From Armatimonadota bacterium (GTDB lineage Bacteria > Armatimonadota > Zipacnadia > Zipacnadales > FEN-943), in contig JAKORR010000032.1 of the NCBI GenBank assembly GCA_029777735.1, positions 1 through 5,475 of the forward strand: a stretch of 5,475 bases of DNA. Direction: 5' to 3'. Made by a program: the position numbers and the translations under genes. Under the pieces are notes generated by a model, which searched no databases, was not told the origin of the DNA, and saw only the letters and a program-made list of their open reading frames with translations. Positions 1 to 5,197 of the stretch are shown here, piece after piece. Numbering within the stretch: the stretch's first letter is position 1; every line of letters starts with the position of its first letter.

Positions 1-706
1 CAGCCTCTGCCAGTCGCACTAGATCGTCTCGTGTCTGAATACCGCTCTCGGCCACTAGCGTGCACTCCGGCGGCACTAGGCGCGCTAGACGCTCCGTAAT
101 CCCCAGATCCACCTCCAGCGTGCCTAAATCCCGGTTATTGATGCCGATGATGTTGGCACCGGCTGACAGCGCGCGTTCAATCTCTCCCCCATCGTGCGTC
201 TCGACCAGAGCCGCCAAGCCCAGTTCTCGCGTCAAGGCTGTCAGGTCTCTCAGCAGGTACTGGTCGAGGATCCCCACGATCAGCAGCACGGCGTCCGCCA
301 GCCAGTACCGGGCCTCGTACACTTGATACGCGTCGACAATGAAGTCTTTGCGCAGGATCGGCAAGGGCATGTAGCTGCGGGCGCGCCGCACGTCGACACA
401 GTTACCCTGGAAGTACTTCTCGTCTGTCAGCACGCTGAGGGCCGAGGCGCCGTTGCCCGCATACTCCTGGGCGAGAAGGCGCGGGTCGTACATCTGCGTA
501 AAGAGGCCGTGGCTAGGACTGGCGCGCTTCATCTCGGCAATGATGCGCACGTCCCAGCGTCCTCGCACGGCGTCGGAGAAGTTGCGCGGCCGCGACAGGC
601 CAGGTAGAACGGCTTCTAGCTGTGACAGTGGCAACTCCGCCTTGCGGCGTGCCACTTCCTCGTGCTTGTGCTTCACGATTTCCTCAAGCAGTGGTGCTAG
701 ACGCAT
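1..706 (-). CDS. trpC: Indole-3-glycerol phosphate synthase, 3' end missing at window edge
   Basis: This enzyme converts carboxyphenylamino-deoxyribulose phosphate to indole-3-glycerol phosphate, the ring-closing step of tryptophan synthesis, in the cytoplasm. The visible 235 residues begin MRLAPLLEEIVKHKHEEVAR and cover most of the TIM barrel. Motifs match the family: AEMKRASPS (57-65, with the Glu58 and Lys60 equivalents of the catalytic pair), ALSVLTDEKYF (89-99), LRKDF (118-122, catalytic Lys120), LVETHD (167-172, Glu169), GINNRDL (188-194, Asn190) and VAESGI (218-223, Glu220 and Ser221). About 25-30 C-terminal residues should lie outside the window. The start is ATG at 706. An in-frame TAG lies a few codons upstream and AGAGG sits 9 bases before the ATG. 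The gene follows trpD after 78 bases and is probably co-transcribed. No TrpF fusion is visible, but the end of the gene is not seen. Confidence 0.96.
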   Translation of the reverse strand, partial: MRLAPLLEEIVKHKHEEVARRKAELPLSQLEAVLPGLSRPRNFSDAVRGRWDVRIIAEMKRASPSHGLFTQMYDPRLLAQEYAGNGASALSVLTDEKYFQGNCVDVRRARSYMPLPILRKDFIVDAYQVYEARYWLADAVLLIVGILDQYLLRDLTALTRELGLAALVETHDGGEIERALSAGANIIGINNRDLGTLEVDLGITERLARLVPPECTLVAESGIQTRDDLVRLAEA

Positions 707-784
707 CCTCTCAAACCTCTATCGTCAAACCTACGGGCGAGAAGTCTCGGCAGCGGGACTGGCCGTCGGCTGCGGTGCACTTCT

Positions 785-1837
785 TCAAGCCGCCGAACCT
801 TCCTGCGCAATAGCCTGACTGAACCTCACCAGCTCGGTGAGTTTGGCCGTTGCGGCACCCGAGTCGATGACTTGTTCCGCAACGCCCAGCGCAGAGAGCA
901 GGGAGGGCGCTCGCCCGCCCACGTAGATAGCCGCAGCGGCGTTGAGCACCACGATATCACGGACTGGACCCGCCTGACCGGACAGAGCCGCGGTCAGAGT
1001 AGCGACGTTACGGTCCACATCGCCTCCGACCAAGTCCTCGGGCCTGGCCCGTGCGAAGCCCAGAGCCTCTGGCTGCAGTTCGTACTCCGAGATAGTGCCC
1101 TCGCGCAGCTCCGCGACCCGGGTCGGGCCTATCGTGCTGATTTCATCCAGACCGCCCAGACCATGCACCACGAGGGCATGCTCCGCGCCCAACTCACGCA
1201 GGGCCTCAGCTACCGGGAGAACCCAGCGCTCCTGGAAGACGCCAAGCACTTGTCGCCGCGCGCCAGCCGGGTTCGTCAGCGGGCCAAGCAGATTAAAGAC
1301 CGTACGGAGTTTCAGCTCGCGGCGCGGGCCCACGGCATGCTTCATGGCCGGATGTAGCGCCGGCGCGAACATGAAGCCAATACCTATCTCGTCAATGCAG
1401 CGTCCGACCTGTGCTGGGCTGAGCGTGAGGCACACGCCCAAGGCCTCCAACACGTCGGCGCTCCCGCAGCGGCTGGTCACGCAGCGGTTGCCGTGCTTGG
1501 CAATGGCAACGCCTGCACCTGCGGCCACGAAGGCCGCCGCCGTAGAGATGTTGAAGGTGTCGCAGGCGTCGCCCCCCGTGCCGCAAGTATCCACCACGTC
1601 AGCACGCGATGTAGATACCTGCAAGGCGTGATGGCGCATGGCTCGGGCAAAGCTCGATATCTCGCACGGCGTCTCGCCCTTGATGCGCAAGGCCACCAGA
1701 AACGCGGCGATCTGAGCAGGTGTGGCCTGGCCGGTCATGACTATCTCCATCACGGCCTCGGCCTCGGCCGGGTCCAAGTGCTGGCCCTCTACAACCTTCT
1801 CCAGCACTTGCACTAAAAGCGTTGTCTCGCTAACCAT
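785..1837 (-). CDS. trpD: Anthranilate phosphoribosyltransferase
   Basis: It transfers phosphoribose from PRPP to anthranilate, giving phosphoribosyl-anthranilate, the second dedicated step of the pathway. The protein is 350 residues, a normal length for the family. It has a helical N-terminal domain (about 1-70) and then the nucleoside-phosphorylase-like alpha/beta domain. Diagnostic motifs are DTCGTGGD (83-90, PRPP loop), FNISTAAAF (95-103), KHGNR (114-118), CGSADVLEALG (124-134), ELKLRTVFNLLGPLTNP (174-190) and VVHGLGGLDE (223-232, the acidic pair that binds metal). The frame is open back to a TTG at 1861, but ATG at 1837 is preferred because GAGGG lies 8 bases before it. The gene starts 40 bases after the membrane-protein gene. 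It is not fused to trpG, unlike in enteric bacteria. The stop is TGA at 785-787. Confidence 0.97.
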   Translation of the reverse strand: MVSETTLLVQVLEKVVEGQHLDPAEAEAVMEIVMTGQATPAQIAAFLVALRIKGETPCEISSFARAMRHHALQVSTSRADVVDTCGTGGDACDTFNISTAAAFVAAGAGVAIAKHGNRCVTSRCGSADVLEALGVCLTLSPAQVGRCIDEIGIGFMFAPALHPAMKHAVGPRRELKLRTVFNLLGPLTNPAGARRQVLGVFQERWVLPVAEALRELGAEHALVVHGLGGLDEISTIGPTRVAELREGTISEYELQPEALGFARARPEDLVGGDVDRNVATLTAALSGQAGPVRDIVVLNAAAAIYVGGRAPSLLSALGVAEQVIDSGAATAKLTELVRFSQAIAQEGSAA

Positions 1838-1877
1838 GATCCGATCCCTCGTAGTTTGCAAATGCCGCGGTCGCGGG

Positions 1878-2258
1878 CTAGAAGCTCCCCGCGACCTGGC
1901 TGAGGGCCTTCTCGGCCTTCTCCAGAGCCGCGATCACGCCCAGAGACCACAGCACAGTCACACCGGCTGCGGCAAGAACCCATAACCAACGTCCCTCGAT
2001 ACAACGTTCTGCCAGCATCCGCGAGGTCGCCAGACCCACCACCACTAGACCCAAGACAGCGAAGCCAATAGGCCAGGCCACCGATGGGAGCGCGATAGCC
2101 GGCAACGGAGCATCCTCCGCTTCCTCGTCGCCTAACCGCTCCGAGAGCTTCGTCACAGGCCCGACCAACAGGGCCGGGATAATAATGTCGCCAATACTCA
2201 CCAGAGCGATAAGAGCAACGGCTGCCACATACCACCAGTCAACACTCTCTCGCTGCAT
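1878..2258 (-). CDS. Unrecognised small membrane protein inside the trp operon, three predicted helices
   Basis: I do not recognise this 126-residue protein and assign no function. Three hydrophobic segments are clear: about residues 10-32 (containing GDIIIPALLV), 60-79 (WPIGFAVLGLVVVGLATS) and 91-112 (WLWVLAAAGVTVLW). The first and second are separated by an acidic loop (EEAED at 45-49). The C-terminal tail is charged (EKAEKALSQ). Six Trp residues are present, at 8, 9, 62, 91, 93 and 104. The start is well supported: ATG at 2258 has AGGAG 10 bases upstream and an in-frame TGA 11 codons upstream. It lies 67 bases after trpG and 40 before trpD on the same strand, so co-transcription is likely. 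A role in tryptophan transport, sensing or enzyme anchoring is possible but rests only on position. It could also be an unrelated passenger. Confidence 0.82.
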   Translation of the reverse strand: MQRESVDWWYVAAVALIALVSIGDIIIPALLVGPVTKLSERLGDEEAEDAPLPAIALPSVAWPIGFAVLGLVVVGLATSRMLAERCIEGRWLWVLAAAGVTVLWSLGVIAALEKAEKALSQVAGSF

Positions 2259-2325
2259 GCGATTCCGACTCCTCTGCGGCCGGCATAGTCACGGGCACGT
2301 CGCCAAGGAGCTTGGAGCTTGGCAG

Positions 2326-2907
2326 CTACCAGCGCCCTCCTTCTATACGCAGGAAGTTCGCAAGTAAGTCCTTGCCAGGAAGTGTCAGAATAGACTCGGG
2401 GTGGAACTGCACACCCTCGACAGTGAACTCCCTGTGCCTCAGGCCCATGATTTCGCCCTCATCGTCAGCTCGTGCCGATACTTCCAGGCAGTCGGGCAGG
2501 CTTTCGGGCTCAACTACAAGCGAGTGATAGCGCACGGCATTGAAGGGATTTGGCAGGCCTTCGAAGATCGTCCGGCCATCATGGCGTACCGGTGACGTCT
2601 TACCATGCATGAGCCGGTGGCAGCGAACTACCCTGCCACCAAAGGCCTGACCGATAGCCTGGTGGCCTAGGCATACGCCAAGGATTGGCAGTCGCCCTGC
2701 AAACCGCTCGATAACTACCAGCGAGATCCCCGCATCATCGGGCGTGCAAGGGCCCGGTGAGATCACAATGCGCTCAGGGCCGAGGGTCTCGACCTCATCC
2801 AGCGTGATTTTGTCGTTGCGGTGTACCAGTACTTCCTCCCCCAACTCCGACAGATACTGGAACAGGTTATAGGTAAAGCTGTCGTAGTTATCTATCAGCA
2901 AAAGCAT
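2326..2907 (-). CDS. trpG: Anthranilate synthase component II (glutamine amidotransferase)
   Basis: It hydrolyses glutamine and passes ammonia to TrpE for anthranilate formation. The protein has 193 residues, typical for a stand-alone class I amidotransferase domain. It opens with MLLLIDNYDSFTYN, the usual start of TrpG/PabA. The catalytic triad is visible: Cys79 in GVCLGHQ (77-83), and His169 and Glu171 in FHPES (168-172). Other family motifs are SPGPCTPDDAG (50-60), MHGKTSPV (100-107) and YHSLVVE (127-133). The frame stays open to 2979, but ATG at 2907 is chosen because AAGGAGG lies 9 bases upstream and the family N-terminus starts exactly there. The sequence cannot separate TrpG from PabA. 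Position behind trpE makes TrpG the main role, though one subunit often serves both anthranilate and aminodeoxychorismate synthases. The stop is TAG. Confidence 0.96.
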   Translation of the reverse strand: MLLLIDNYDSFTYNLFQYLSELGEEVLVHRNDKITLDEVETLGPERIVISPGPCTPDDAGISLVVIERFAGRLPILGVCLGHQAIGQAFGGRVVRCHRLMHGKTSPVRHDGRTIFEGLPNPFNAVRYHSLVVEPESLPDCLEVSARADDEGEIMGLRHREFTVEGVQFHPESILTLPGKDLLANFLRIEGGRW

Positions 2908-2916
2908 GTTGGTGTG

Positions 2917-2923
2917 CCTCCTT
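2917..2923 (-). promoter_or_regulatory. Strong ribosome binding site of trpG
   Basis: AAGGAGG on the minus strand lies 9 bases before the ATG at 2907. It is close to a full anti-16S match and is the strongest such site in the operon. It decides the trpG start against the longer open frame that runs back to 2979. Confidence 0.85.
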
Positions 2924-3027
2924 GGGTGAAGGTGATGCGGCGTGACGGGCCACGACGGACAGCAACGACCTCGGACCATTGGCGGGGGTCGCTCGCGACG
3001 AACTGCTCCGTGCGGGGTGTCTCGCGC

Positions 3028-4530
3028 TCACATCAATCCCCTCTCGGCCATCTGTACCGCCTGAAACAGCGCGGCAGTCTTGTTCAGGGTTTCCTGGTAC
3101 TCCGCGTCCGGGTCGCTGTCGGCCACGATGCCGCCGCCGGCCTGCAGGTAGGCCATCTTGCCCTTGAGCACGAGGGTCCGCAGGGTAATGCAGGTGTCCA
3201 TAGCGCCCGAGAAGCCGAAATAGCCAACCGCGCCGGCATAGGGCCCCCGGCGGACAGACTCCAACTCGTCGATAACCTCCATGGCGCGGATCTTGGGTGC
3301 GCCTGACACTGTGCCCGCCGGGAAGGTTGCCCGCAGGAGGTCGAACTGGTCCTTGTCGGCGCGGAGCCGCCCGCGTACGTTGCTGACGATATGCATTACA
3401 TGGCTGTATCGCTCAATCGCCATCAGCTCGTCCACGCTAACGCTGCCCGGCTCGCACACCCGCCCGATATCGTTGCGGTGCAGATCCACCAACATGATGT
3501 GCTCAGCGCGCTCCTTCTCGTCCGCCAGCAGCTCCTCAGCCAAGCGCGCGTCTTCGCCATCGTCGCGGCCGCGCCGACACGTGCCAGCTATGGGGCGCGT
3601 GACCACTTCTCCAGCGTCAGCCGTCACCAGGATCTCTGGCGATGCGCCGATGAGCTTCAGATCGCCGAAACTGAGATAGAACATGTAGGGAGACGGGTTT
3701 ATCGCTCGCAGCGCCCGATACAGATCGAAGGGATTGCACTCGACCTGCACCGACATGCGATGCGAGAGGACGACCTGGATAAGGTCGCCAGCGCTGATAT
3801 ACTCTTTGGCGGCAAGGACGGCCTGGCGGTGTTGGGCCCGTGTCATCGTGCTGGGCAGTGCCGAGGCGTCCTGAGGCACGCGCACTGGGCGCTGGGAGTT
3901 AGGGGCCGAGTGCTCCAGTGGCCGACTCAGCAAATCGATGGTGCGTTCAATGCGGTCGATGGCTTCCCAGTAGGCGTGCTGCGGGTCTCCCGTGATGTGG
4001 GCGTTGGCCAGCACACCCACGCGATTCAGCACGTGATCGAAGACCACGAGTGTATCGGCAAGCATGAACTGGGTGTCGGGAAGCCCCAGGTCGTCGGGGT
4101 TCTCGTCAGGCAGGTCCTCGAAGAACCGCACGAGGTCATAGCCCATGTAGCCGACCATGCCGCCGGGGAAGCGCTTCCAGCCTGGCAGGGGCACGTGCCG
4201 GTAGGAGGCGAAGAGGTCCTTGAGGACGTGCAGCGGATCGCGGCCCTCGGGCAGGTCGAACTCGTTGACGTCCTCGTTATGTCGCATCGTCACGTGTCGA
4301 CCGGTCGAGGACATGAGCAGCGGGGGGGCAACGGCGATGTAGGAAAATCGTGCAACGTTCTCACCGCCGGTCACACTCTCCAGAAGACACGAATAGTTGT
4401 TTCCACCAGCCTGCAGCTTGAGGAAGGCCGACACAGGTGTGTCCAAGTCGGCCATGATCTCGCGGTATACGGGCACGAGATTCCCGCGTTCAGCCATGCG
4501 GGCGAACTCATCGTAATCTGGCACGTACAT
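3028..4530 (-). CDS. trpE: Anthranilate synthase component I
   Basis: It converts chorismate to anthranilate using ammonia from TrpG, the first committed step of tryptophan synthesis. The protein has 500 residues, normal for the family. The N-terminal domain (about 20-165) includes CLLES (48-52), and the chorismate-binding domain spans about 225-485. Motifs include NPSPYMFYL (278-286), ASPE (296-299), TRPIAGT (311-317), EKERAEH (338-344), LVDLHRND (347-354), HVMHIVS (377-383), GTVSGAPK (406-413), RRGPYAGAVGY (427-437) and AGGGIVADSDP (464-474). The LLES and NPSPYM elements form the tryptophan feedback pocket in known TrpE proteins, so allosteric inhibition is expected. One oddity is residue 318, which is Cys (TGT) where the family usually reads GTRPRG or GTRRRG. 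ATG at 4530 is preceded by GAGGTG 8 bases away. It heads the operon and may be under leader control. Confidence 0.98.
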   Translation of the reverse strand: MYVPDYDEFARMAERGNLVPVYREIMADLDTPVSAFLKLQAGGNNYSCLLESVTGGENVARFSYIAVAPPLLMSSTGRHVTMRHNEDVNEFDLPEGRDPLHVLKDLFASYRHVPLPGWKRFPGGMVGYMGYDLVRFFEDLPDENPDDLGLPDTQFMLADTLVVFDHVLNRVGVLANAHITGDPQHAYWEAIDRIERTIDLLSRPLEHSAPNSQRPVRVPQDASALPSTMTRAQHRQAVLAAKEYISAGDLIQVVLSHRMSVQVECNPFDLYRALRAINPSPYMFYLSFGDLKLIGASPEILVTADAGEVVTRPIAGTCRRGRDDGEDARLAEELLADEKERAEHIMLVDLHRNDIGRVCEPGSVSVDELMAIERYSHVMHIVSNVRGRLRADKDQFDLLRATFPAGTVSGAPKIRAMEVIDELESVRRGPYAGAVGYFGFSGAMDTCITLRTLVLKGKMAYLQAGGGIVADSDPDAEYQETLNKTAALFQAVQMAERGLM

Positions 4531-4537
4531 ACTCAGC

Positions 4538-4544
4538 TCACCTC
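4538..4544 (-). promoter_or_regulatory. trpE ribosome binding site, within a segment that can be sequestered
   Basis: The minus strand reads CTGAGGTGAGCTGAGT and then the ATG at 4530. GAGGTGA is the Shine-Dalgarno candidate, with 7 bases to the ATG. The flanking segment 4532-4546 is complementary to two upstream leader segments (4684-4692 and 4617-4627), so access to this site may be conditional. Confidence 0.65.
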
Positions 4545-4600
4545 AGACGTAGATAGGATTGCCTCACGGCTAGGACGGGCTGGTCGATCGAGCGCGACCT

Positions 4601-4615
4601 CGCCCTGCCGGGGCG
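4601..4615 (-). repeat. Small hairpin between anti-SD segment 2 and trpE
   Basis: CGCCC and GGGCG form a 5-pair stem around a 5-base CGGCA loop. It would lie in the loop between the second anti-Shine-Dalgarno segment and the trpE ribosome binding site, and could shorten the effective distance between them. Confidence 0.4.
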
Positions 4616-4616
4616 A

Positions 4617-4629
4617 CTGAGGCTGAGCC
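4617..4629 (-). promoter_or_regulatory. Candidate anti-Shine-Dalgarno segment 2
   Basis: The minus strand reads GGCTCAGCCTCAG, an imperfect copy of segment 1. CCTCAG pairs perfectly with CTGAGG (4546-4541), the core of the trpE ribosome binding site. The preceding CTCAG pairs with CTGAG (4536-4532) if TGAG is looped out. It lies between the 4633-4674 hairpin and trpE, outside the short ORF. Confidence 0.4.
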
Positions 4630-4632
4630 GTT

Positions 4633-4674
4633 GGCTAGCACGGACGGAGAGCTCCGCCGGAAGGCAGGCTAGCC
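4633..4674 (-). repeat. Two-tier hairpin overlapping the leader ORF stop
   Basis: A perfect 7-base inverted repeat, GGCTAGC with GCTAGCC (4668-4674 and 4633-4639), encloses a smaller CGGA/TCCG stem. The leader ORF stop codon lies in one arm. No U tract follows, so it is not a standard intrinsic terminator. A further CTAGCC at 4573-4568 could compete for the same partner. Confidence 0.5.
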
Positions 4675-4800
4675 CTCGGCTCTTGAGCTGAGCCAATATA
4701 GGGGCAGTATCGTGTGGCGACCGCAGCCAGGAAAGCCACGGGCAGCGCTCGATGGCTTAACTGCCACAGGATCACCCCCTTGTGGTACCAGACGTGCCAT
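4669..4800 (-). CDS. Possible 43-codon leader ORF with one Trp codon
   Basis: ATG at 4800 has AGGAG (4812-4808) 7 bases upstream, as good a start signal as those of the enzyme genes. The frame gives 43 residues, beginning MARLVPQGG and ending LPLYWLSSRAEG, then TAG at 4671-4669. The sole Trp codon (UGG, 4695-4693, codon 36) directly abuts the anti-Shine-Dalgarno segment CTCAGCTCA. A ribosome waiting for charged tRNA-Trp there would cover that segment and could expose the trpE ribosome binding site. This resembles leader-peptide control known for trp operons, but those peptides usually carry two or more adjacent Trp codons, so a single one weakens the case. The frame may be chance. No known peptide family is recognised. 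Confidence 0.4.
   Translation of the reverse strand: MARLVPQGGDPVAVKPSSAARGFPGCGRHTILPLYWLSSRAEG
4684..4694 (-). promoter_or_regulatory. Candidate anti-Shine-Dalgarno segment 1
   Basis: The minus strand reads GGCTCAGCTCA. The last nine bases, CTCAGCTCA (4692-4684), are the perfect reverse complement of TGAGCTGAG at 4540-4532, which spans the end of the trpE ribosome binding site and the spacer to its ATG. One more G-U pair is possible. The same segment can instead form a local hairpin, GGCTC with GAGCC just downstream (4682-4678). The segment lies inside the short leader ORF directly after its Trp codon. Confidence 0.45.
4761..4791 (-). repeat. Hairpin within the possible leader ORF
   Basis: CTG/CAG and CCACAGG/CCTGTGG arms form a bulged stem of about 10 base pairs around a 7-base loop. 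ATGGC at the ORF start (4800-4796) could pair with GCCAT (4756-4752), closing a longer stem that buries the ORF start codon. Bases 4761-4765 can alternatively pair with 4741-4745 (GGCAG/CTGCC), so two folds compete. Confidence 0.45.
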
Positions 4801-4807
4801 GCTTTCG

Positions 4808-4812
4808 CTCCT
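4808..4812 (-). promoter_or_regulatory. Ribosome binding site of the possible leader ORF
   Basis: AGGAG on the minus strand lies 7 bases before the ATG at 4800. This is ideal spacing and the main reason for taking that short ORF seriously. Confidence 0.45.
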
Positions 4813-4861
4813 GTGCACAATAGACTAAGGTTTTGCTGCTCGACTTCGTACTACTTCCAAC

Positions 4862-4880
4862 CCAGGCGTCTGAGGCCTGG
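4862..4880 (-). repeat. Hairpin in trpE upstream region
   Basis: CCAGGC and GCCTGG form a 6-pair stem with a 7-base loop that reads CTCAGAC on the minus strand. Confidence 0.45.
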
Positions 4881-4893
4881 TACTGCAACTGCG

Positions 4894-4909
4894 CCGACGG
4901 GCCCGTCGG
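4894..4909. repeat. 16-bp perfect palindrome
   Basis: CCGACGGGCCCGTCGG is self-complementary over 16 bases with no spacer. The symmetry suits either a dimeric repressor site or the stem of an RNA fold. It is about 360 bases upstream of the trpE ATG and about 95 before the short leader ORF. No second copy was noticed elsewhere in the window. Confidence 0.45.
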
Positions 4910-4952
4910 ACTGAGTGATGCCGTCCACCGAGTGCGGCTCAGGTTCTCCAAC

Positions 4953-4979
4953 CGTCCGAGACCTCTCCAGGCTCGGACG
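4953..4979 (-). repeat. Perfect 8-bp hairpin
   Basis: CGTCCGAG and CTCGGACG arms enclose an 11-base loop, which reads CCTGGAGAGGT on the minus strand. A minor GGTT/AACC hairpin follows directly downstream. Confidence 0.55.
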
Positions 4980-5003
4980 AACCGCAGGGGACGACTTGCC
5001 CAA

Positions 5004-5042
5004 GAGAGCGCCCGGCCCGGCCTCCACCTGCCGGGCGCTCTC
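5004..5042 (-). terminator. Strong GC-rich stem-loop, possible terminator of the upstream gene
   Basis: GAGAGCGCCCGGC and GCCGGGCGCTCTC form a perfect 13-base inverted repeat around a 13-base loop, about 155 bases past the stop of the oxidoreductase gene. It is by far the most stable hairpin in the window. No U tract follows on either strand (TTGGGC on the minus strand, GCTGTG on the plus). It may be a U-less terminator as reported for some GC-rich bacteria, an RNA-stabilising stem or a structured leader element. Termination of the upstream transcript is the simplest reading. Confidence 0.5.
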
Positions 5043-5076
5043 GCTGTGCCGCTCACGGACTTCCAAGGTCCCATGC

Positions 5077-5090
5077 GTGGCTTGCGCCAC
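5077..5090 (-). repeat. Small hairpin with a GNRA tetraloop
   Basis: On the minus strand GTGGC, GCAA, GCCAC form a 5-pair stem capped by a GCAA tetraloop, a common stable RNA loop. The tetraloop appears only when the minus strand is transcribed. It lies just upstream of the 13-bp stem-loop. Confidence 0.4.
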
Positions 5091-5197
5091 TGTGATGCTC
5101 CGCTTCATCAGCCCGGGCCTCTGGCGCCAGGGCACTCACTTGCTGGTTGAGAAAGTTCGTCAGAACGCCAGCAGGACTAATTGCGCCTGTCCAGGTG

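Larger units (their letters stand above)
4531..5197 (-). other. Long structured intergenic / leader region upstream of trpE
   Basis: This 667-base stretch separates the oxidoreductase gene from trpE. Open frames are present on both strands, but none has convincing protein character or a good start, apart from the short ORF at 4669-4800. It is dense in inverted repeats: 5077-5090, 5004-5042, 4953-4979, 4894-4909, 4862-4880, 4761-4791, 4633-4674 and 4601-4615. I see no convincing -35/-10 promoter pair. The least GC-rich part is about 4806-4860, just before the short ORF, and is where I would first look for one. No classic terminator with a U tract precedes trpE, so any control by this leader would more likely be translational or factor-dependent. 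Confidence 0.7.

Noticed and set aside
740..784. Interrupted inverted repeat (AGAAGT/ACTTCT plus GCAG/CTGC) in the trpD-trpC gap, considered as a terminator.
   Set aside because: The stem is short and interrupted, the loops are large and no U tract follows. trpC continues the operon immediately after it.
872..1631. Plus-strand frames opposite trpD.
   Set aside because: They are antisense shadows of an intact, well-conserved trpD with no protein signature of their own.
1838..1861. Longer trpD start at TTG 1861.
   Set aside because: GAGGG is well spaced for the ATG at 1837, and the extra eight residues are not typical of the family.
3391..4620. A 409-residue open frame on the plus strand opposite trpE.
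   Set aside because: It is fully antisense to a clear trpE. Long antisense frames are expected in GC-rich coding sequence, and the product has no recognisable domain.
4695..4700. TATATT as a -10 promoter element for trpE.
   Set aside because: No -35-like hexamer lies at the right distance (CGGTCG is found there), so a match to one AT-rich hexamer is not enough.
4761..4791. T-box riboswitch: TGGTACCACA resembles the T-box UGGNACC bulge, and GAGAGG followed by GGTTGG upstream recalls a Stem I apex.
   Set aside because: The bases before TGGTACC do not match the AGGG that normally precedes it, no AGUA-type specifier-loop partner is visible, the 8-bp stem at 4953-4979 conflicts with a Stem I, and the motif is about 260 bases from trpE with no terminator. 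A covariance search with the T-box model (RF00230) would settle it.
4772..5135. Minus-strand frames of 94-100 codons in the intergenic region (4851-5135 and 4772-5074).
   Set aside because: They overlap each other and run through the strong hairpins, have low-complexity Arg/Ser/Gly-rich products and no convincing start signal.
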